A stretch of DNA of 39,215 nt from Acidobacteriota bacterium (GCA_027624045.1 JAQBUE010000026.1:1-39215), one strand, 5' to 3'; shown: positions 8,750 to 17,303, counted from the stretch's first letter. Translations and numbers: made by a program. Notes: a model not told the origin generated them from the letters alone.

Positions 8750-10908
8750 AGAAAGCCGTCGGCAACGGCGGCAGGCTGATTGCCCGCTTGGTCGTCGGCG
8801 GAATCGCCGCCCTAACGCTGTTCTTTCTTGTTGACATCCCCTCGGCCCCGCCCCCAGAGCCGTATCTAGCCTACGTCGGTCCCGGCGCCGGGTTCGCGTT
8901 CCTCGGTTCATTCATGAGCCTGCTCGCCGCTTTTCTTGTGGGCGCCGCATCGATTCTCGCTTGGCCCGTGCGCGTGCTCTGGCGGACTCTGTCGGGCAAA
9001 AAAGGTTGGAAGGACGCCAAGGTTCGCAAGGTTATTTTCCTGGGACTCGACGGATACGATCCGGAACTCGCCGAGCGCTACATGGGCGAGGGTAAGCTGC
9101 CGAATCTCGCGGGCCTCCGCGACAGCGGAACCTACAGCCGTTTGCGAACTACTTACCCGCCGCTTTCACCTGTCGCCTGGTCGACGTTTGCCACTGGCGT
9201 CAATCCCGCCAAACACAGCCTGTACGATTTCCTGAACCGCAGCATGAAGACGTATCTTCCCGAGCTTTCTTCGTCGCGAGTGCGTGAGCCGGCGCGTTTT
9301 CTGCGCCTGGGCAAGTGGCGGTTTCCGTTGGGGAAGGCCTCCATTGATATGCGCCGCAAGAGCAAGACGTTCTGGAGCATTCTCGGCGACGAAGGCATTG
9401 ATTCGTCGATTCTCCGCGTCCCGATCACGTTCCCGCCCGAGAAATTCAATGGCCGTATGCTCTCAGCGATGTGTACGCCTGACTTGCTTGGCACACAGGG
9501 CACCTTTCAACAATTCACCACGGTGGGCGAGGGCGGACAGTTCGATGAAGCCGGCCAGCAGCGTCCTTTGACGCGCAACGGCAAGGGGTTCAAAGGCGCC
9601 ATCGAAGGCCCTCCCAATCCCCTCAAAGACGAATCGGGGCCCATGATCGTCGCCTTCACGCTTCAGGTCAATGGAGCCGGCAGCGGCAAACTCGCTGTCA
9701 ATGGATCGAGCTACGACCTCAAACCGGGCGAATACACGCCCTGGATTCGTCTCACCTTCCGCGCCGCCCCCGGCGTCAAAGTCGAAGGGATTGCGCGCTT
9801 CCTGCTGACCGAGACTAGTCCCAACGTTTCGCTCTACGTTACGCCCATTAATATCGATCCGGAAAAGCCTGCCCTGCCAATTTCGCACCCTACTTACTAC
9901 GCCACGTATTTAGCGAAACTGCTTGGCGCCTATTCCACCCTCGGGCTGGCCGAAGATACCTGGGCGCTCAACGAACGCGTCATCGACGAGCAGGCCTTCC
10001 TCGACCAGGCTTACTCCATCTGCGGTGAGCGCGAAGCAATGTTCGACAACGCGCTCGACAAGACGAAGAAGGGCATCGTCGCCTGCGTCTTCGATACCAG
10101 CGACCGCGTACAACATATGTTCTTCCGCTACCTCGAGCCCGACCATCCGGCTCATCGGAACAACCCGCATGGCAACGGCGCGACGCAGTACGAGAACGTC
10201 ATCGAAGACCTCTACCAGCGCATGGACACCATCGTCGGCAAGGCACTCAAACACGTTGACAAGGATACGGTGTTCTTCGTCCTCTCCGACCACGGTTTCA
10301 AGTCATTCCGGCGCGGCATCAATCTCAATGCTTGGCTGCTCCAGAACGGCTATCTTGCCCTCAAGGACGGCGCCGATCTGGGAACCCCCTATCTCAAAGG
10401 CGTCGACTGGTCTCGTACCCGCGCCTACACGTTCGGACTCACCGGCGTCTATCTCAATCAGGAAGGGCGCGAGGCCCAGGGTATTGTGGCCAAGGGCGAC
10501 GCCGCCGCGCTGAAACGCGAAATCAGCGACAAGCTGAGCGGTCTGCGTGACGACGAACTCGATCAGCTCGCGATTCAGCAGGCCTGGCCCAAGGAAACCA
10601 TCTATCACGGGCCCTACATGGATGTCGCGCCCGACATCGTCATCGGCTACGCCAACGGCTATCGAAGTTCGTGGGATGCCGCGCTGGGCAAAGTCACCGC
10701 CGAGGTGTTTCAAGATAATCTCAAAGCGTGGAGCGGCGACCATTGTGTCGACCCCGCCCTCGTTCCCGGCGTGATCTTCTGCAATCGCAAGTTCGACAGC
10801 GACAACCCCGGCATCGAAGACCTGGCGCCGACAACGCTGGGACTCTTCGGCCAGAAACCCCCGGCCTATATGGATGGCAATGATCTGTTCGCCGCCCCGA
10901 AAACGTAG
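8746..10908 (+). CDS. Membrane-anchored alkaline phosphatase family protein (type I phosphodiesterase/NPP-like)
   Basis: The 720-residue protein starts with two membrane helices (about 10-32 and 50-75) around the motif YVGPGAGFAFLG. A phosphodiesterase-like domain follows: metal Asp in FLGLDGYDPE, candidate Ser nucleophile in PPLSPVAWSTFATG, NPP-type HSLYDF, the second metal site DTSDRVQHMFFRY, and VLSDHGFKSF with GDHCVDP near the end. All expected metal ligands appear present. It is clearly paralogous to the next gene (shared SPVAWS, INLN, GDHC and VPGV..CNRK blocks). The start overlaps the preceding gene. The stop codon TAG lies inside a palindromic repeat (10905-10930). The substrate is unknown; it is probably a phosphodiester or phospholipid-linked group at the membrane. 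Confidence 0.9.
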   Translation: MKKAVGNGGRLIARLVVGGIAALTLFFLVDIPSAPPPEPYLAYVGPGAGFAFLGSFMSLLAAFLVGAASILAWPVRVLWRTLSGKKGWKDAKVRKVIFLGLDGYDPELAERYMGEGKLPNLAGLRDSGTYSRLRTTYPPLSPVAWSTFATGVNPAKHSLYDFLNRSMKTYLPELSSSRVREPARFLRLGKWRFPLGKASIDMRRKSKTFWSILGDEGIDSSILRVPITFPPEKFNGRMLSAMCTPDLLGTQGTFQQFTTVGEGGQFDEAGQQRPLTRNGKGFKGAIEGPPNPLKDESGPMIVAFTLQVNGAGSGKLAVNGSSYDLKPGEYTPWIRLTFRAAPGVKVEGIARFLLTETSPNVSLYVTPINIDPEKPALPISHPTYYATYLAKLLGAYSTLGLAEDTWALNERVIDEQAFLDQAYSICGEREAMFDNALDKTKKGIVACVFDTSDRVQHMFFRYLEPDHPAHRNNPHGNGATQYENVIEDLYQRMDTIVGKALKHVDKDTVFFVLSDHGFKSFRRGINLNAWLLQNGYLALKDGADLGTPYLKGVDWSRTRAYTFGLTGVYLNQEGREAQGIVAKGDAAALKREISDKLSGLRDDELDQLAIQQAWPKETIYHGPYMDVAPDIVIGYANGYRSSWDAALGKVTAEVFQDNLKAWSGDHCVDPALVPGVIFCNRKFDSDNPGIEDLAPTTLGLFGQKPPAYMDGNDLFAAPKT

Positions 10909-10930
10909 GGGCATGGCAGGCCGTGCCCAC
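10905..10930. repeat. Dispersed GC-rich palindrome, copy 1
   Basis: GTAGGGGCATGGCAGGCCGTGCCC is an imperfect copy of a palindrome whose ideal core is GGGCACGGCATGCCGTGCCC. It supplies the stop codon of the upstream gene (TAG at 10906-10908). Related copies lie at 14062, 17317 and 31235. Confidence 0.6.
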
Positions 10931-10941
10931 GCCGAGCGCAA

Positions 10942-12888
10942 ATGAAGATCCGCGACAAAGCCACTCAAAACAGTGAACGCAAGTTCGCACCGGCCATCGC
11001 GGCTGTTTGCGCCCTAGCTCTGCTCATCCAAATCAACTGCGGCGGCCCCGTCACCGGCGATGTCGGCAAGCGTATCATCGTGCTCGGCATCGACGGCATG
11101 GACCCCAAATTCCTCGAAGCTCACTGGGATCAGCTTCCCAACCTCGACCGGCTGCGCCGCGAGGGCGACTTCAAATCCCTCGCCACCACCATCCCGCCGC
11201 AAAGTCCCGTCGCTTGGTCGAGCGTCATCACCGGACTCGACCCCGGCGGACACGGCATCTACGACTTCGTCCACCGCAACCCGTACTCGCGCATGCCGTT
11301 CTCATCCATGGCCGAGACGACCGAGGCCGGCAGCACGCTCGATATCGGCGACTGGGTGATTCCCCTCTCGTCCGCCGAAGTCAAACAGACGCGCCGCGGT
11401 GAAGCTTTTTGGCCGCATCTCACCGACGCCGGTATCCCGGCCAGTATCATCCGTATGCCGGCCAACTTCCCGCCCGCCGGTGAAGGGTCGCGCTCGCTCT
11501 CCGGCATGGGCACGCCCGACATGCATGGCACCTACGGCGAGTTCACCTTCTACACCGACGACCCGGAACGCAAGTCCGGAAATGTATCGGGCGGCGAAAT
11601 CGTGCGCCTTCCGGCGTTCCGTCATCACATCGAGCTGGAAATCAACGGCCCCGTCAATAGCTTCCTGAAAGACCACCCCGTAACAACCGTTCCCCTCACC
11701 GTGAACCGCGATCCCAGCGAGCCCATCGTGAGGTTCGATCTCGGCGAGGAGAGCTTCATCCTTAAAGAGGGTGAGTGGTCCGGCTGGCTGCGCGCAAGTT
11801 TCCCCCTGATCGGCGACCTGCAGAGCGCCTCGGGTATCTTCCGCGTCTTCCTGCGGCAGGTGCGGCCGCGCTTTGAACTTTACGTCACGCCCATTAACAT
11901 CGACCCCACCAGTGCGGCTCTCCCCATTTCAACTCCCGCTTCTTACAGCGCCGAACTGGCCGACGCCATTGGACTCTTTTACACCCAGGGCATGGCTGAA
12001 GACACCTCCGCCTACCGCCAAGGCGCTTTGAGCCTCGACGAATTCATGGAGCAAAGCCGCGACGTTCTCGAAGAGACACGCAGCATGTTGCGCTATGAGC
12101 TTTCGCAATTCAAGAGCGGACTCCTCTTCTTCTACGTTTCGAGCGTTGACCAGAATTCGCATATGCTCTGGGGACAGCACGACGACAAGCTGCTCGAAAT
12201 CTATCGCGAGACCGACAAGATGGTCGGCGAAGCGATGGAGCTGATCGACGACCAGACGACGCTGATCGTCATGTCCGACCATGGCTTCGAGCGCTTTGAC
12301 CGATCCGTGAACCTGAACACGCTGCTGCTACGCACCGGTTTTCTGGCGCTCGACGACCCGCGCAATACCGGCGGCGACGAGTTGTTCAAGCACGTCGATT
12401 GGTCCCGCACACGCGCTTACGCGATGGGCATCAACTCGCTCTACATCAACCGGCTTGGGCGTGAAGAGGGTGGCATCGTCGCCGAGGGCGAAGAGTTCCA
12501 ACAGACCATCGCGGAGCTCCGCAAGGCGCTACTTGCATTCCGTGACCCTGAAAACGGCGAGCAGCTGATCGAAGAGTTATACGAGTCAGAAAAAGTGTAT
12601 AAGGCCCTTCCCACCGAGTTCGCGCCGGATCTAATCGTCGGCTACCGTCCGCCCTATCGCGCGTCATGGGAAACAGGTCTCGGCGGCGTCCCCGCCCAAA
12701 CCGTTGTCGATAATGACGACGCCTGGATCGGCGACCATTGCATCGCCCCGCAATACGTGCCCGGCGTTCTGCTCAGTAATCGCAAAATTACTCTCGGCGA
12801 CCCCGGCCTCACCGACGTCCCTGTAACACTGTTGCGCGAGTTTGGCGTCGAGGTTCCCGGCGACATGATCGGACGCCCCTTGTTTTGA
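10942..12888 (+). CDS. Exported alkaline phosphatase family protein, paralogue of the preceding gene
   Basis: The 648-residue protein has an N-terminal hydrophobic segment (PAIAAVCALALLIQINCGG) that is a signal peptide or membrane anchor. The cysteine at its end could be lipidated, but QINC is a poor lipobox. The catalytic parts mirror the preceding gene: LGIDGMDPK, PPQSPVAWSSVITG, GHGIYDF, SSVDQNSHMLWGQ, MSDHGFERF and GDHCIAP. It lacks the two leading membrane helices of its neighbour. All metal ligands seem intact. It lies 33 bases after the previous gene on the same strand, so it probably belongs to the same transcript, with the palindrome between them. Confidence 0.9.
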   Translation: MKIRDKATQNSERKFAPAIAAVCALALLIQINCGGPVTGDVGKRIIVLGIDGMDPKFLEAHWDQLPNLDRLRREGDFKSLATTIPPQSPVAWSSVITGLDPGGHGIYDFVHRNPYSRMPFSSMAETTEAGSTLDIGDWVIPLSSAEVKQTRRGEAFWPHLTDAGIPASIIRMPANFPPAGEGSRSLSGMGTPDMHGTYGEFTFYTDDPERKSGNVSGGEIVRLPAFRHHIELEINGPVNSFLKDHPVTTVPLTVNRDPSEPIVRFDLGEESFILKEGEWSGWLRASFPLIGDLQSASGIFRVFLRQVRPRFELYVTPINIDPTSAALPISTPASYSAELADAIGLFYTQGMAEDTSAYRQGALSLDEFMEQSRDVLEETRSMLRYELSQFKSGLLFFYVSSVDQNSHMLWGQHDDKLLEIYRETDKMVGEAMELIDDQTTLIVMSDHGFERFDRSVNLNTLLLRTGFLALDDPRNTGGDELFKHVDWSRTRAYAMGINSLYINRLGREEGGIVAEGEEFQQTIAELRKALLAFRDPENGEQLIEELYESEKVYKALPTEFAPDLIVGYRPPYRASWETGLGGVPAQTVVDNDDAWIGDHCIAPQYVPGVLLSNRKITLGDPGLTDVPVTLLREFGVEVPGDMIGRPLF

Positions 12889-12926
12889 GTTCTTCAGCGC
12901 CCAGACACGCTAGGATGGGATCTACA

Positions 12927-12935
12927 CACTAGGAT
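12927..12935 (+). promoter_or_regulatory. Candidate -10 element; CTAGGAT occurs twice before the start
   Basis: CACTAGGAT ends six bases before ATG 12942, and CTAGGAT also occurs at 12910-12916. This is either an internal promoter within the cluster or a duplicated regulatory site. Confidence 0.3.
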
Positions 12936-12941
12936 TTAGCC

Positions 12942-13136
12942 ATGTTCGGACCTTCAATCAAACTCGACAAAGACCTCTACGACCGCATCAAACGCTGCTC
13001 CGACGCGGCCGGCTATTCCTCGCCCAAAGAGCTGATCCAGCACGTCCTCGAACGCGAGCTCGAAAAGATCGAAGTGGACGCGCGCTCCGACGAAGAAATC
13101 GTCAAGAAGATGCAGGGGCTCGGCTACATCGATTGA
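12942..13136 (+). CDS. Small ribbon-helix-helix-like protein
   Basis: The 64-residue protein has one short strand (SIKLDKDLY), then two helices (DRIKRCSDAAG and SPKELIQHVLERELEKI) in the order expected of a CopG/MetJ-type ribbon-helix-helix. It could be a dimeric DNA-binding regulator or an adaptor. The tail ends in KKMQGLGYID, which resembles the L-x-x-LGYI ending seen at the C-terminus of many sulfatase-family proteins. No toxin gene is next to it, so an antitoxin role has no support here. It sits inside the phosphatase cluster on the same strand, suggesting a cluster-specific role. Confidence 0.75.
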   Translation: MFGPSIKLDKDLYDRIKRCSDAAGYSSPKELIQHVLERELEKIEVDARSDEEIVKKMQGLGYID

Positions 13137-13167
13137 TCCACCCCTAAGACCGCCCGCCTAACCTCCC

Positions 13168-13986
13168 GTGGACTTCTTTAACCTCGTACTACGCACTGTG
13201 ATCGGCGGCATTTGCGGCCTCGGCATCGGCCTGCATCCGATGATCGGGATGACGCTCATCTCGTCCCTTACCGGCATCGGCATGTTGTGGGTCTTCGGCA
13301 GGACATCAAACCAGGACGCCATCGCGACAACCAAAAAACGTCTGCAAGCCTATCTACTCGAGATGCGGCTGTTCGGCGACGACATCGGACTCGTTTTTTC
13401 CGCGCAGAGGAAACTCATCTTCGGAAACGTTCGCTACATCGGCTTGATGATGAAGCCGATGATTTTTCTCACCGCGCCGCTGCTGCTTCTCCTCATTCAC
13501 ATGGACGCCTTCTACGGCGCGACGCCGCTCGTCATCGGCGAGCCCGCTGTCGTTACCCTGCAAGCCTCCGGACGATTCGGTACGAATGCCGCCGTACCCG
13601 AACTCGAAGCCCCCGCCGGCATCCGGGTAGAAACGCCCGGCGTTCGCGTCATCGAAAGCGGCCAAATGAGCTGGCGCATTCGCGCCGAGCAACCCGTCGA
13701 AGGTGATCTCAAATTCCGTTGGGGCGGCAAGGAGTGGACCAAGTCCGTCGCCTCCGGAGACCCCTTCCGCAACCTCTCCATCCGCCGCGTTACCGGCCTC
13801 TGGGATTCCCTCTTGAACGTCGGAGAAGATCGTCTAGCCCAAGACGAAGTCGACTGGATCGAAATCCGCTACCCAGCCGCCGAAGTCCCCCTAGCCGGCC
13901 TCAAGCTGCACTGGCTCATCTGGTTTTTCGTCATCTCGATGGTCGCCGCCTACGCCCTAAAGGGCTACTTCGGCGTGACCTTCTAA
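13168..13986 (+). CDS. Three-helix membrane protein with Oxa1/EMC3-like topology and an external beta domain
   Basis: The 272-residue protein starts at GTG. A long hydrophobic region at residues 5-43 is followed by a charged amphipathic hairpin (about 45-90, TTKKRLQAYLLEMRLFGDD...RKLIFGNVRYIG), a second helix (about 93-112, MKPMIFLTAPLLLLLIHMDAFYG), a beta-rich domain (about 120-240) and a last helix (about 248-266). A helix, a charged cytoplasmic hairpin and then a helix is the layout of Oxa1-superfamily proteins (YidC, EMC3, DUF106), but sequence identity is not evident, so this is a topological inference. It follows the ribbon-helix-helix gene by 31 bases and probably works with the two membrane or exported phosphatase-like proteins. 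Confidence 0.8.
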   Translation: MDFFNLVLRTVIGGICGLGIGLHPMIGMTLISSLTGIGMLWVFGRTSNQDAIATTKKRLQAYLLEMRLFGDDIGLVFSAQRKLIFGNVRYIGLMMKPMIFLTAPLLLLLIHMDAFYGATPLVIGEPAVVTLQASGRFGTNAAVPELEAPAGIRVETPGVRVIESGQMSWRIRAEQPVEGDLKFRWGGKEWTKSVASGDPFRNLSIRRVTGLWDSLLNVGEDRLAQDEVDWIEIRYPAAEVPLAGLKLHWLIWFFVISMVAAYALKGYFGVTF

Positions 13987-14043
13987 GCTCGTGACTGCAC
14001 CTCCCGTCGGGCTAGAATTGAGCTTGAACCTATACTCATGGCA

Positions 14044-14059
14044 ACGGTGTCACCACCGT
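14044..14059. repeat. Perfect hairpin ACGGTG-TCAC-CACCGT
   Basis: A 6-bp perfect inverted repeat with a 4-base loop lies in the 125-bp spacer after the phosphatase cluster. No T-run follows, so it is not a classical intrinsic terminator. Confidence 0.5.
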
Positions 14060-14061
14060 AC

Positions 14062-14082
14062 TTGGGCACCGTGGCGGTGCTT
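14062..14082. repeat. Second hairpin GCACCG-TGG-CGGTGC, palindrome family variant
   Basis: A 6-bp perfect inverted repeat with a TGG loop (14066-14080) starts seven bases after the previous hairpin. Its GGGCACCG...CGGTGC form resembles the dispersed palindromes at 10905 and 17317. It could end transcription of the upstream cluster, or be a mobile repeat. Confidence 0.45.
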
Positions 14083-14111
14083 GAGGATGTAGCGCAAGAC
14101 CAGAACTATAC

Positions 14112-14363
14112 GTGAGATATCTGAGAGTACTTGGCCGACTAAGTATCAGCGCAGTCGCAGGCGTCGCTGCGGGGGTTGTAGCCGCGGTCATAGTCGCGGT
14201 GATTGATCTCTACACCACTGGACACGGCTATGGCTCAATCACTCGCGAGTTCATTACGTGGGATCCAGCTGGCGTGCACTTGAGTATTGGAGGCGTGGTC
14301 ATGCTCGTAACCGTGGTCAGTGTCGCAGGTTTGACGTGGCATATTGTGGGCAATCGCGTCTAA
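14112..14363 (+). CDS. Small two-helix membrane protein
   Basis: The 83-residue protein starts at GTG. Two hydrophobic helices are visible: about 8-33 (GRLSISAVAGVAAGVVAAVIVAVI) and about 59-78 (GGVVMLVTVVSVAGLTWHIVG). A polar loop between them (YTTGHGYGSITREFITWDP) probably faces outside. I do not recognise the family. It lies alone between structured intergenic regions. The start is uncertain because no good ribosome binding site precedes it. Confidence 0.5.
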   Translation: MRYLRVLGRLSISAVAGVAAGVVAAVIVAVIDLYTTGHGYGSITREFITWDPAGVHLSIGGVVMLVTVVSVAGLTWHIVGNRV

Positions 14364-14383
14364 CTCGATGTGGAACGGTCTGC

Positions 14384-14454
14384 CGATGCAGGTAGACTTG
14401 CCCACTTGGCCGCCCAACAGCCTGCCTCAAGCACTGGCGGTCTACCTGCCATCG
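14384..14454. repeat. Long imperfect stem-loop in spacer
   Basis: CGAT-GCAGGTAGAC (14384-14397) pairs with GTCTACCTGC-C-ATCG (14440-14454): 14 base pairs with one bulged C and a 42-base loop. It fills most of the 156-bp spacer before the PHP gene. It could be a structured leader, a small RNA or a remnant of a miniature element. Confidence 0.45.
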
Positions 14455-14504
14455 CGGCTACGCAGAATGAGTACACTATCGGCCCCACCAGCCCGTAGCA
14501 ACTC

Positions 14505-14513
14505 GGCTACACT
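14505..14513 (+). promoter_or_regulatory. Candidate -10 element (GGCTACACT) six bases before start codon
   Basis: GGCTACACT ends six bases before ATG 14520. If it is a -10 element, transcription would start at or next to the start codon, giving a leaderless message. Confidence 0.4.
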
Positions 14514-14519
14514 CGGACC

Positions 14520-17303
14520 ATGCGAAGTTTCTTGCGCCTCGGTGGCGCGCTCGCCGTCGTCGCTGTTTCCGCTTGGCTCTGGCTAAGCCAACCCGACTCC
14601 TCAAACACGGCCGTAGCCCAAGCCTTCTCCGCCAACCAGCAAGCCTTCCTCATCCGCTTCGGCGTCAACGATACCCAACCTCGCAATTGGAGCGGCGAAG
14701 TCCGCGTCGAGAACGGACGCGTCGTCAATCTCGATCCGTGGCAATTCAGCAAAGGTGACGAGCTGCTCTCCGACTCCGCCTGGACTTGCGCCACAACCAC
14801 CGATACCTACTGGGACGCCCCCTGGGAGCGCAGCCTCGAAGGCACCAAGCGCCGCACCCGGCTCACCGCCAAAGGCGTCTTGCTGCGCATCGAAATGGCC
14901 GGTCCCGGCAAGATCAACATCCGGACCGCACAAGGTTCGTTCACCTTTAACCCCGAAGAGCTTTCCTGGTCCCGCCCCAAAACTTTCGCCGACGGACGCG
15001 TCGTCATCAGCCTCTCGCCGTCGCCCCAAAACCTTACCGAAGGCCCCGCCGCCGAAGACTATGTTGACGCCATCGAGTCATCAAAGGGCCAACGCTGGGT
15101 CGCCTACCAAACCTACGATGACGGCTCTGACCAGATCTGGATTCGCCGTGATGACGACGCCCCCGTCCCCCTGACCGACCCGGGACGCGATCTCTTCCGA
15201 GTCCAACTCGCCGAAGATTCCCAAGCACGCATCTGGGCCGTCTGGTCCGAGCAACGAGCCTCCAACTGGGACCTTTTCGCACGCGCTTTCGACGGCAATA
15301 GCTGGGGCGAAGAAACCCAACTCAGCACCGCTCCCGGCTCCGACATCTTTCACTCACTCGCCCGCGACGGCCAAGGCAATCTCTATCTCGTCTGGCAGGG
15401 CGTGCGCTCAGGCAACAGCGACATCTTCTTGCGAACCTATCGCGATGGCCGCTGGCAGCCGGAGGTTCAAGTCAGCGACGACCCCGCCAACGACTGGGAA
15501 CCGCAAGTCGCCGCCTCCAAAGACGGTGAAGTCTCGATCGTCTGGGACACCTACTCAAAAGGCAACTACGACGTCCTCATGAAGCAACTGCGCCGCGGAC
15601 GCTTCTCCGACGCCATCACCATCGCCGACTCTGATTCCTTCGAAGCTCGCGCCACCGCCCACTACGACTCCGGCGGCCGCCTCTGGCTCGCATGGGATGA
15701 AGGCGACGCCGACTGGGGCAAGGACTACGTGGCGGGCGCGCAGGACGCCGGCATGGGCCTGCTCCAGCGCCGCCAGGTTCGCGTCGCCACTTACAGCAAC
15801 GGCCGTCTCGAACAACTCCCCGGCAACCTCCCCGCCGCTCCGCCGGATGAAACCAGCCCAGTCTTCCAATCCCCGCGCCTCGCGGTCGACGGAAACGGCA
15901 ATCCATGGGTCTTCTTCCGCTACCGCACGCACACGCCCGTCGTTCAAGGCGAAGACAAGTTCCGTTCCATGTGGCGACTCGGAGCAACCAGCTACCAAAA
16001 CGGCGCATGGACGCCGCTCGTCCGCTTCCCCCTCGGCTACGGACGCATCGACATGCCCGTCTCGGTTTACACAGATTCCGGCGGCGACATCCAGGTCCAT
16101 TGGGCGAGCGACGGCCGGGAGTTCCCCGACGGCTTTCAGCGCGAGCAGAATCTTTTTGCGGCTGCTCTGACGGCCGACGCTCCGCCCGATAGCGCCCTCA
16201 CATTCGTTGCCTTCAAACCGTCAACTGACAAGTCCGCGCAAGTCCACCCAAACGAAACCACCGACGTTGCACGCCTGCGAAACTACCGAGCCGAGGTCGG
16301 CGGCAAAACCTACCGTCCCGTTCGCGGCGACATGCACCGCCACACCGATATGTCATGGGACGGTAATCGCGACGGCTCGCTCTTCGATGCCTACCGATAC
16401 GCGCTCGATGCCGCCGGACACGACTTCCTCGGCGTCGCCGACCATCAAGCCGGGGGAGAGGTTGAATACAGTTGGTGGATGATTCAGAAGGCCGTCGACC
16501 TGTTTACGATTCCCGGCAAATTCACACCGCTCTACGGCTACGAACGCAGCCGCGGTTATCCCAGCGGCCACCGCAACGCCATGTTTGCCCAACGCGGCGT
16601 GCCCGTTGTGAAGATGCTCGACGAAGAGCGCGAACGAAACAACGAGGTCGGCGTCGAGCATTTCTACGCAGACCTGCGCAAGAATCGCGGCGTTGTGATG
16701 AGCCACACCTCCGCCACCGGCGCCGGAACCGACTGGCGCGACAGCGATCCCGACGTCGAAACGCTCGTCGAAATCTACCAGGGCTACCGCCGCAACTACG
16801 AACATGAAGGCGCGCCGCGTTCGACCGATCGAGGCAGCCGTCCCGCCGGGTTCGTCTGGAAGGCCTGGGAGAAGGGGCTGAAACTGGGAGTGCAAGCTAG
16901 CTCCGATCACGTCTCAACTCACACATCCCACGGCATGATCTGGGTCGAGGACCTCAACCGCGAGAACATCATCGAAGCAATCCGCGCCCGCCACGCCTAC
17001 GCTGCTACGGACAACATCCTCGTCGACTTCCGCGTTAACGGCCGCCTCATCGGCGACGCGTTCGAAACCACGGAACGCCCCAAACTCGAAGCAAACATTG
17101 TGGGGACCGGGCTCGTGCGCAAAGTCGAGGTCATCAAAAACAACACCTATATCCACACTCAGAAGGGCGGCGGGCCCGAACTCTCCTTCACATATGTCGA
17201 CAACGATGTCCGCGAAGGCGAGAGCTACTACTACATCCGCGTTGAGCAGGAAAACGGCGAACTAGCGTGGGCGTCCCCTGTCTGGGTAACCTATAAGAAA
17301 TAG
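14520..17303 (+). CDS. Exported beta-propeller plus PHP-domain (DUF3604-like) protein
   Basis: The 927-residue protein has a signal peptide or anchor (residues 8-24, GGALAVVAVSAWLWLSQ). Residues about 170-560 hold propeller-like blades about 50 residues apart, with recurring SNWDLF, GNSDIF and GNYDVL. From about 600 a PHP metallohydrolase domain shows RGDMHRHTDMSWDG (HxH), FLGVADHQ, YGYERS, VMSHTSATG and VQASSDHVSTHTSHG, which together supply the usual metal ligands. The C-terminus is a small beta domain ending YYYIRVEQENGELAWASPVW, almost the same as the end of the DUF3604 protein at 32654. PHP domains hydrolyse phosphoesters in known cases. The substrate here is unknown, and the protein probably acts outside the cytoplasm. 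Confidence 0.88.
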   Translation: MRSFLRLGGALAVVAVSAWLWLSQPDSSNTAVAQAFSANQQAFLIRFGVNDTQPRNWSGEVRVENGRVVNLDPWQFSKGDELLSDSAWTCATTTDTYWDAPWERSLEGTKRRTRLTAKGVLLRIEMAGPGKINIRTAQGSFTFNPEELSWSRPKTFADGRVVISLSPSPQNLTEGPAAEDYVDAIESSKGQRWVAYQTYDDGSDQIWIRRDDDAPVPLTDPGRDLFRVQLAEDSQARIWAVWSEQRASNWDLFARAFDGNSWGEETQLSTAPGSDIFHSLARDGQGNLYLVWQGVRSGNSDIFLRTYRDGRWQPEVQVSDDPANDWEPQVAASKDGEVSIVWDTYSKGNYDVLMKQLRRGRFSDAITIADSDSFEARATAHYDSGGRLWLAWDEGDADWGKDYVAGAQDAGMGLLQRRQVRVATYSNGRLEQLPGNLPAAPPDETSPVFQSPRLAVDGNGNPWVFFRYRTHTPVVQGEDKFRSMWRLGATSYQNGAWTPLVRFPLGYGRIDMPVSVYTDSGGDIQVHWASDGREFPDGFQREQNLFAAALTADAPPDSALTFVAFKPSTDKSAQVHPNETTDVARLRNYRAEVGGKTYRPVRGDMHRHTDMSWDGNRDGSLFDAYRYALDAAGHDFLGVADHQAGGEVEYSWWMIQKAVDLFTIPGKFTPLYGYERSRGYPSGHRNAMFAQRGVPVVKMLDEERERNNEVGVEHFYADLRKNRGVVMSHTSATGAGTDWRDSDPDVETLVEIYQGYRRNYEHEGAPRSTDRGSRPAGFVWKAWEKGLKLGVQASSDHVSTHTSHGMIWVEDLNRENIIEAIRARHAYAATDNILVDFRVNGRLIGDAFETTERPKLEANIVGTGLVRKVEVIKNNTYIHTQKGGGPELSFTYVDNDVREGESYYYIRVEQENGELAWASPVWVTYKK

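Noticed and set aside
8171-8911. 246-aa minus-strand ORF
   Set aside because: Antisense to two phosphatase-family genes with visible motifs. Shadow of high-GC coding sequence.
10303-10968. 221-aa minus-strand ORF
   Set aside because: Antisense to the 720-aa phosphatase-like gene. No motifs.
12942-13136. Toxin-antitoxin antitoxin
   Set aside because: Although RHH-like, it has no adjacent toxin-sized gene and sits within a phosphatase-family cluster.
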